NCBI GenBank assembly: GCA_009922885.1
Contig: RFUP01000064.1
Location: 1-9,341 of the forward strand
DNA: 9,341 nt
Direction: 5' to 3'
Origin: Paracoccaceae bacterium
Lineage (GTDB): Bacteria; Pseudomonadota; Alphaproteobacteria; Rhodobacterales; Rhodobacteraceae
Of the stretch, positions 6,689 to 9,341 are shown piece by piece; position 1 is the first letter of the stretch, and each line of letters starts with the position of its first letter. The translations under genes and the position numbers were made by a program. Under the pieces are notes generated by a model. The model saw only the letters and a list, made by a program, of their open reading frames with translations, had not been told where the DNA came from and did not search any database.

Positions 6689-7553
6689 GTTTCGCCCTCA
6701 GTTCGGAATAGAGATAGGGCACGACGATGGCGAACACGACGCCCATCATCACCATCGCAGAGCTGGCCGCCTGCCCGATGTCACCGCGCGAAAACGCCAT
6801 GGCATACATGTAGGTGGCAGGCAGATCGGTGGCGTAACCCGGCCCACCCCCGGTGAGCGCGATGACCAGATCGAAGCTCTTGATCGCGAGGTGGGCGAGC
6901 ACGATGAAGGCCGAGAGGAAAATCGGGGCCATCGAAGGGATGATAATGGCGGAATAAATGCGCCAATGCGGGATACCGTCGATCTGGGCCGCCTTGATGA
7001 TCTCTTCGTCCACCGAGCGTAGGCCCGCGAGAAAGAGCGCCATCACGAAGCCCGAGGCCTGCCAGACGCCTGCGATAACAACGGCATAGATCGCCATGTC
7101 GGGGTCGATCACCCAGTCGAAGGAGAAGCTTTCGAAGCCCCAACCGCGCACCATGTTCTCAATGCCGAGGCCGGGGTTCATGATCCATTTCCACGCGGTG
7201 CCCGTGACGATCATCGAAAGCGCCATCGGATAGAGATAGATGGTGCGAAGCGCGCCTTCGGTGCGAATTTTCTGATCCAAGAGGATCGCCAGAAGCAGCC
7301 CCAAGAGCATGGAAATCACGATGAAAAGCGTGCCGAACACGAAGAGGTTCGACATTGCCGTATCCCAGCGCGGGGCGGCGAAGAGGCGTTCATACTGGAT
7401 CACGCCCTTGATCTCGTAATTCGGCAGAAGCTTGGAGCGGGTGAAGGAAATCCACGCCGTCCATGCGATGAAACCGTAAACGAAAACGAGCACGGCCATG
7501 AACGAGGGGGCCAGCACGATTTTCGGGATCTGCCGTTCGAACCATTCGATCAT
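6681..7553 (-). CDS. gtsB: Glucose/mannose-type ABC transporter permease GtsB-like (MalF class)
   Basis: The first inner-membrane permease subunit; 290 residues, without the large extra periplasmic domain of enteric MalF, as usual for CUT1 permeases. Six predicted helices lie at about 12-36, 68-92, 106-124, 155-176, 208-232 and 263-284. The EAA coupling loop is at 183-208 (E-E-I-I-K-A-A-Q-I-D-G-I at its start). It is followed by the L233-T-G-G-G-P-G motif, a hallmark of MalF-class sugar permeases. The start ATG is supported by GGAG seven nt upstream. Its last 8 nt overlap gtsC, and the gap to gtsA upstream is 60 nt and contains a stem-loop. It should pair with GtsC in the membrane and receive sugar from the binding protein. 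Confidence 0.92.
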   Translation of the reverse strand: MIEWFERQIPKIVLAPSFMAVLVFVYGFIAWTAWISFTRSKLLPNYEIKGVIQYERLFAAPRWDTAMSNLFVFGTLFIVISMLLGLLLAILLDQKIRTEGALRTIYLYPMALSMIVTGTAWKWIMNPGLGIENMVRGWGFESFSFDWVIDPDMAIYAVVIAGVWQASGFVMALFLAGLRSVDEEIIKAAQIDGIPHWRIYSAIIIPSMAPIFLSAFIVLAHLAIKSFDLVIALTGGGPGYATDLPATYMYAMAFSRGDIGQAASSAMVMMGVVFAIVVPYLYSELRAKHD

Positions 7554-7578
7554 GGGGTGGCTCCGGAGAAAGAAATGA

Positions 7579-7603
7579 CCTCGCCCTCGGGAAGAAGGCG
7601 AGG
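7579..7603 (-). other. Intercistronic stem-loop between gtsA and gtsB
   Basis: CCTCGCC (7579-7585) and GGCGAGG (7597-7603) form a perfect 7-bp stem around an 11-nt loop. It starts about 10 nt past the gtsA stop codon. On the minus strand it is followed by TCATTTCTTTCTCC, which is pyrimidine-rich but not a true U-run, then by the gtsB Shine-Dalgarno site. It may act as a partial terminator or as a 3'-end stabiliser of the binding-protein message, as known in other binding-protein operons. The role is inferred. Confidence 0.6.
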
Positions 7604-7613
7604 CCTTTTGAGC

Positions 7614-8858
7614 TTAGAGCGAGTTTGCAACCGCGTCTGCGAGCATCTTCACGGCGTCAGCCGAGGACATGTCGGAGTTGAAGTGCGCGGTTACGACATC
7701 GGTGATCGCGCCCGACTGTGCGCCACGCAGCGCCATGCCATGGGCATAGGACGGCAGGAGCGAGCCATTGGCGGAGCTTTCGGACATATCCTTGGCCGAG
7801 AGATGCGCGCAGCTGTCGAACTCGTCCATCGCAACGTCGGTGCGGGCCGGGATCGAACCTTTGTTGAGGTTGAACACCTTCTGGAAGTTCTGGCCGACGA
7901 TCAGCTTGGCGAGAAGGCCTTGGCCTGCCTGCTTGTCGTCGCCATCCACTTTGAACATCGCGAAGCTGTCGACGTTGTAGAGGAAGCCATCGCCCGGCAC
8001 CGAAGCGCAGAGGAAGTCTTTGCCCGGCACTTTGCCAGCGGCAAGGAATTCGCCCTTGGCCCAGTCACCCATGATCTGGAAGGCGGCTTCGCCGTTCATG
8101 ACCATTGCAGTGGCGAGGTTCCAGTCGCGACCCGAGAAGTTCGCATCGACATAGCCGCGCATCTTGCGCATCTGGTCGAACACGGCGACCATTTTGTCGG
8201 ATTTCAGCGTGTCCATATCGAGTTCCACGAAGGCCTTGTGGAAGCCTTCCGGGCCGAGGATGCCGAGCGCGACCGCTTCGAACACAGTCGCGTCCTGCCA
8301 AGCCTGGCCACCATGCGCCAGCGGCGTGATGCCTGCGGCGGCGAGTTTGTCAGCGGCGGCGTTGAACTCGTCCCAAGTGGTCGGCATGGCGATACCGTTG
8401 GCGGCGAGCACATCGGCGTTGGCCCAGATCCAGTCCACGCGGTGGACGTTCACGGGGGCGGCGCACCATTTGCCGTCGCACTTCATGTGGCCCGCGATCG
8501 AGGCAGGCAGAACGCCTTCCCAGCCTTCGGCTTCGGCAACGGCGCTGATGTCGGCGAGAACGCCTTCTTCGTACCATTCCTGAATGGCCGGGCCTTTGAG
8601 CTGAACGGCCGTGGGGGCGTTCCCTGCCAGAACACGGGCGCGGAGCGCGGTCATGGCTGCGTCGCCACCGCCGCCAGCCACGGGCATGTCGGTCCATGTG
8701 CCGCCGTTATCAGCGAATTCCTTTTGCAGAACAGCCACAGATTTGGCTTCGCCGCCCGAAGTCCACCAGTGCAGAACTTCAGCCGACGGGCCAGCATAAG
8801 CAACGGAAGCGGCCGCGAATGCAATCGCGGAAACCGCCGTGAAAACGGATTTCTTCAT
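7614..8858 (-). CDS. gtsA: Periplasmic glucose/mannose-type sugar-binding protein GtsA-like
   Basis: The solute-binding protein of the importer (family 1, MalE-like); 414 residues, normal length. Residues 1-22 are a Sec signal peptide: M-K-K, a hydrophobic Ala-rich core, and cleavage after A20-Y-A22 (signal peptidase I). No lipobox is present, so the protein should be free in the periplasm. The mature protein starts near the diagnostic H30-W-W-T-S-G-G-E and A61-G-G-G-G-D segments, then G89-P-A-I-Q-E-W and P135-V-N-V-H-R-V-D-W. This pattern matches glucose-binding proteins of the Pseudomonas and Thermus Gts type. Four cysteines (C127, C132, C284, C350) could form two disulfides. The chosen ATG (8858) has GGAGG seven nt upstream. 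ATGs at 8861 and 8873 are also in frame, and 8873 has its own GGAGGAGG site, so the protein may be 415 or 419 residues. As first gene of the operon it is likely the most highly expressed. Confidence 0.93.
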   Translation of the reverse strand: MKKSVFTAVSAIAFAAASVAYAGPSAEVLHWWTSGGEAKSVAVLQKEFADNGGTWTDMPVAGGGGDAAMTALRARVLAGNAPTAVQLKGPAIQEWYEEGVLADISAVAEAEGWEGVLPASIAGHMKCDGKWCAAPVNVHRVDWIWANADVLAANGIAMPTTWDEFNAAADKLAAAGITPLAHGGQAWQDATVFEAVALGILGPEGFHKAFVELDMDTLKSDKMVAVFDQMRKMRGYVDANFSGRDWNLATAMVMNGEAAFQIMGDWAKGEFLAAGKVPGKDFLCASVPGDGFLYNVDSFAMFKVDGDDKQAGQGLLAKLIVGQNFQKVFNLNKGSIPARTDVAMDEFDSCAHLSAKDMSESSANGSLLPSYAHGMALRGAQSGAITDVVTAHFNSDMSSADAVKMLADAVANSL

Positions 8859-8865
8859 CATTAGT

Positions 8866-8889
8866 CCTCCCATTAAGTCTGCCTCCTCC
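8866..8889 (-). promoter_or_regulatory. Two tandem Shine-Dalgarno sites before gtsA
   Basis: On the minus strand GGAGGAGG (8882-8889) lies eight nt before the ATG at 8873, and GGAGG (8866-8870) lies seven nt before the ATG at 8858. The outer site also falls in the loop of a small hairpin (CTGCC 8879-8883 with GGCAG 8890-8894), which could present it to the ribosome. The inner site gives the start that best fits a signal peptide (M-K-K-S). Confidence 0.55.
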
Positions 8890-8972
8890 GGCAGTCTTGG
8901 CGAAGAAACTGGCGCGGAGGCGAGAGTCGCGCAACTCGGATGGAAGGCATACAGGCCAGAAATTCCACCGTT

Positions 8973-8990
8973 CTGTTACATGCTGTTACA
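8973..8990. promoter_or_regulatory. Tandem direct repeat, candidate response-regulator operator
   Basis: CTGTTACA occurs twice at exactly 10-bp period (8973-8980 and 8983-8990), that is, one helical turn, which puts both half-sites on the same face of the DNA. This is the usual shape of a site bound head-to-tail by an OmpR/PhoB-class dimer. It lies in the gap between the divergent gtsA and response-regulator genes, 114 nt from the gtsA start and 87 nt from the regulator start. No clear -35/-10 pair could be assigned on either strand. The remaining intergenic sequence (8895-9063) shows no gene. Confidence 0.5.
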
Positions 8991-9077
8991 GGGGGCGCGG
9001 GAAAGCTTTGGTTGCAGCGTGAAGTCTTGCCGCCTTTTGCCTGCCGTGCCAGAAAACTTGAAAAAGGGAGAACTCAA

Positions 9078-9341
9078 GTGGCCATTCCCCGCCTCTTGGT
9101 CGTCGAGGACGATCCGGACATGCGCGAGATGATGGTGCAGCTTTTGCGCCGCGAAGGCTTTGCCGCGCTGCCTGCGGCGACGGAGGCCGAGGTGGAGGCC
9201 CATCTGGCAGCGGGCCGTATCGATCTGATCCTTCTCGACGTGATGCTGGGCGACGAGCACGGCATCGAGATTTGCACGCGGCTCCGCGCCGAACATGATG
9301 TGCCGATCATCATCGTTTCCGCCCTTTCCGCCGATCACCAG
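9078..9341 (+). CDS. Two-component response regulator, N-terminal part (truncated by window)
   Basis: The first 88 residues of a CheY-like receiver domain; the frame is open to the window edge. It starts at a GTG with AAGGGAG (9064-9070) seven nt upstream, and no other start in the frame is as well placed. Receiver signatures are the hydrophobic first strand ending in V9-E-D11-D12-P-D (acidic pocket), phospho-acceptor D54 in L-I-L-L-D-V-M-L-G-D, and the switch Ser S81 in I-I-I-V-S-A-L. The conserved Lys would lie just past the edge. The L-L-V-V-E-D-D-P-D-M-R start and V-M-L-G-D-E-H-G-I-E-I stretch are typical of OmpR/PhoB-class regulators with a winged-helix DNA-binding half, but that half is not in view. 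Divergent placement beside the sugar operon suggests it regulates that operon, like GltR beside gtsABCD in pseudomonads. A sensor kinase would be expected downstream. Confidence 0.9.
   Translation, partial: MAIPRLLVVEDDPDMREMMVQLLRREGFAALPAATEAEVEAHLAAGRIDLILLDVMLGDEHGIEICTRLRAEHDVPIIIVSALSADHQ

Noticed and set aside
4655..6856. A 733-codon open frame on the plus strand, antisense to the ATPase, gtsC and part of glk and gtsB
   Set aside because: It runs opposite to four well-recognised genes with intact motifs. Its product is rich in His, Arg, Asp, Glu and Gly with no domain-like pattern, as expected of an antisense frame in GC-rich coding DNA. No Shine-Dalgarno site or promoter was seen.
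7557..8864. A 435-codon open frame on the plus strand opposite gtsA
   Set aside because: It mirrors the gtsA gene almost exactly, has His/Arg/Gly-biased composition and no recognisable motif. It is a shadow of the real gene.
1..9341. Search for mobile elements, CRISPR arrays, defence genes, retrons, or other unusual systems
   Set aside because: No repeat arrays, transposases, reverse transcriptases, toxin-antitoxin pairs or defence domains were seen; the genes form a tightly packed housekeeping and sugar-uptake region with uniform composition.

Overview
The window is GC-rich, densely packed bacterial DNA. Gene content, codon usage and protein style suggest an alphaproteobacterium, most likely of the Rhodobacterales. 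That placement is an inference from sequence style, not from a marker gene. It looks like ordinary chromosomal metabolic DNA: I see no rRNA, tRNA, CRISPR array, transposase, integrase or phage gene.

Layout: on the plus strand a glutathione S-transferase family protein (119-811) runs rightward and meets a strong hairpin terminator (about 821-859). That terminator is shared with a leftward set: a small one-helix membrane protein of unknown function (1315 to 971), the ribosomal protein L11 methyltransferase PrmA (2294 to 1425) and a MATE-family efflux protein (3716 to 2346).

The main unit is a five-gene leftward operon: gtsA-like sugar-binding protein (8858 to 7614), gtsB-like permease (7553 to 6681), gtsC-like permease (6688 to 5798), a UgpC/MsmK/GtsD-type ATPase (5794 to 4697) and glucokinase (4700 to 3831). 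From gtsB onward every junction is an overlap or a 3-nt gap, and glucokinase starts at a TTG that overlaps the ATPase stop codon. Read together, the operon imports a hexose, most likely glucose and possibly mannose, across the inner membrane and phosphorylates glucose to glucose-6-phosphate in the cytoplasm. A stem-loop between gtsA and gtsB may set a higher dose of binding protein than of permease.

Divergent from gtsA, and cut by the window edge, is the receiver domain of a two-component response regulator (9078 onward). The 219-bp gap between them carries a tandem repeat with 10-bp period (8973-8990), the shape expected of an OmpR-class regulator site. The arrangement recalls the pseudomonad GltR/GtrS system beside gtsABCD and suggests, without proving, that this regulator controls sugar uptake. 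No gene in the window appears to belong to a new system; the most informative leads are this regulator/repeat/operon arrangement and the uncharacterised small membrane protein.
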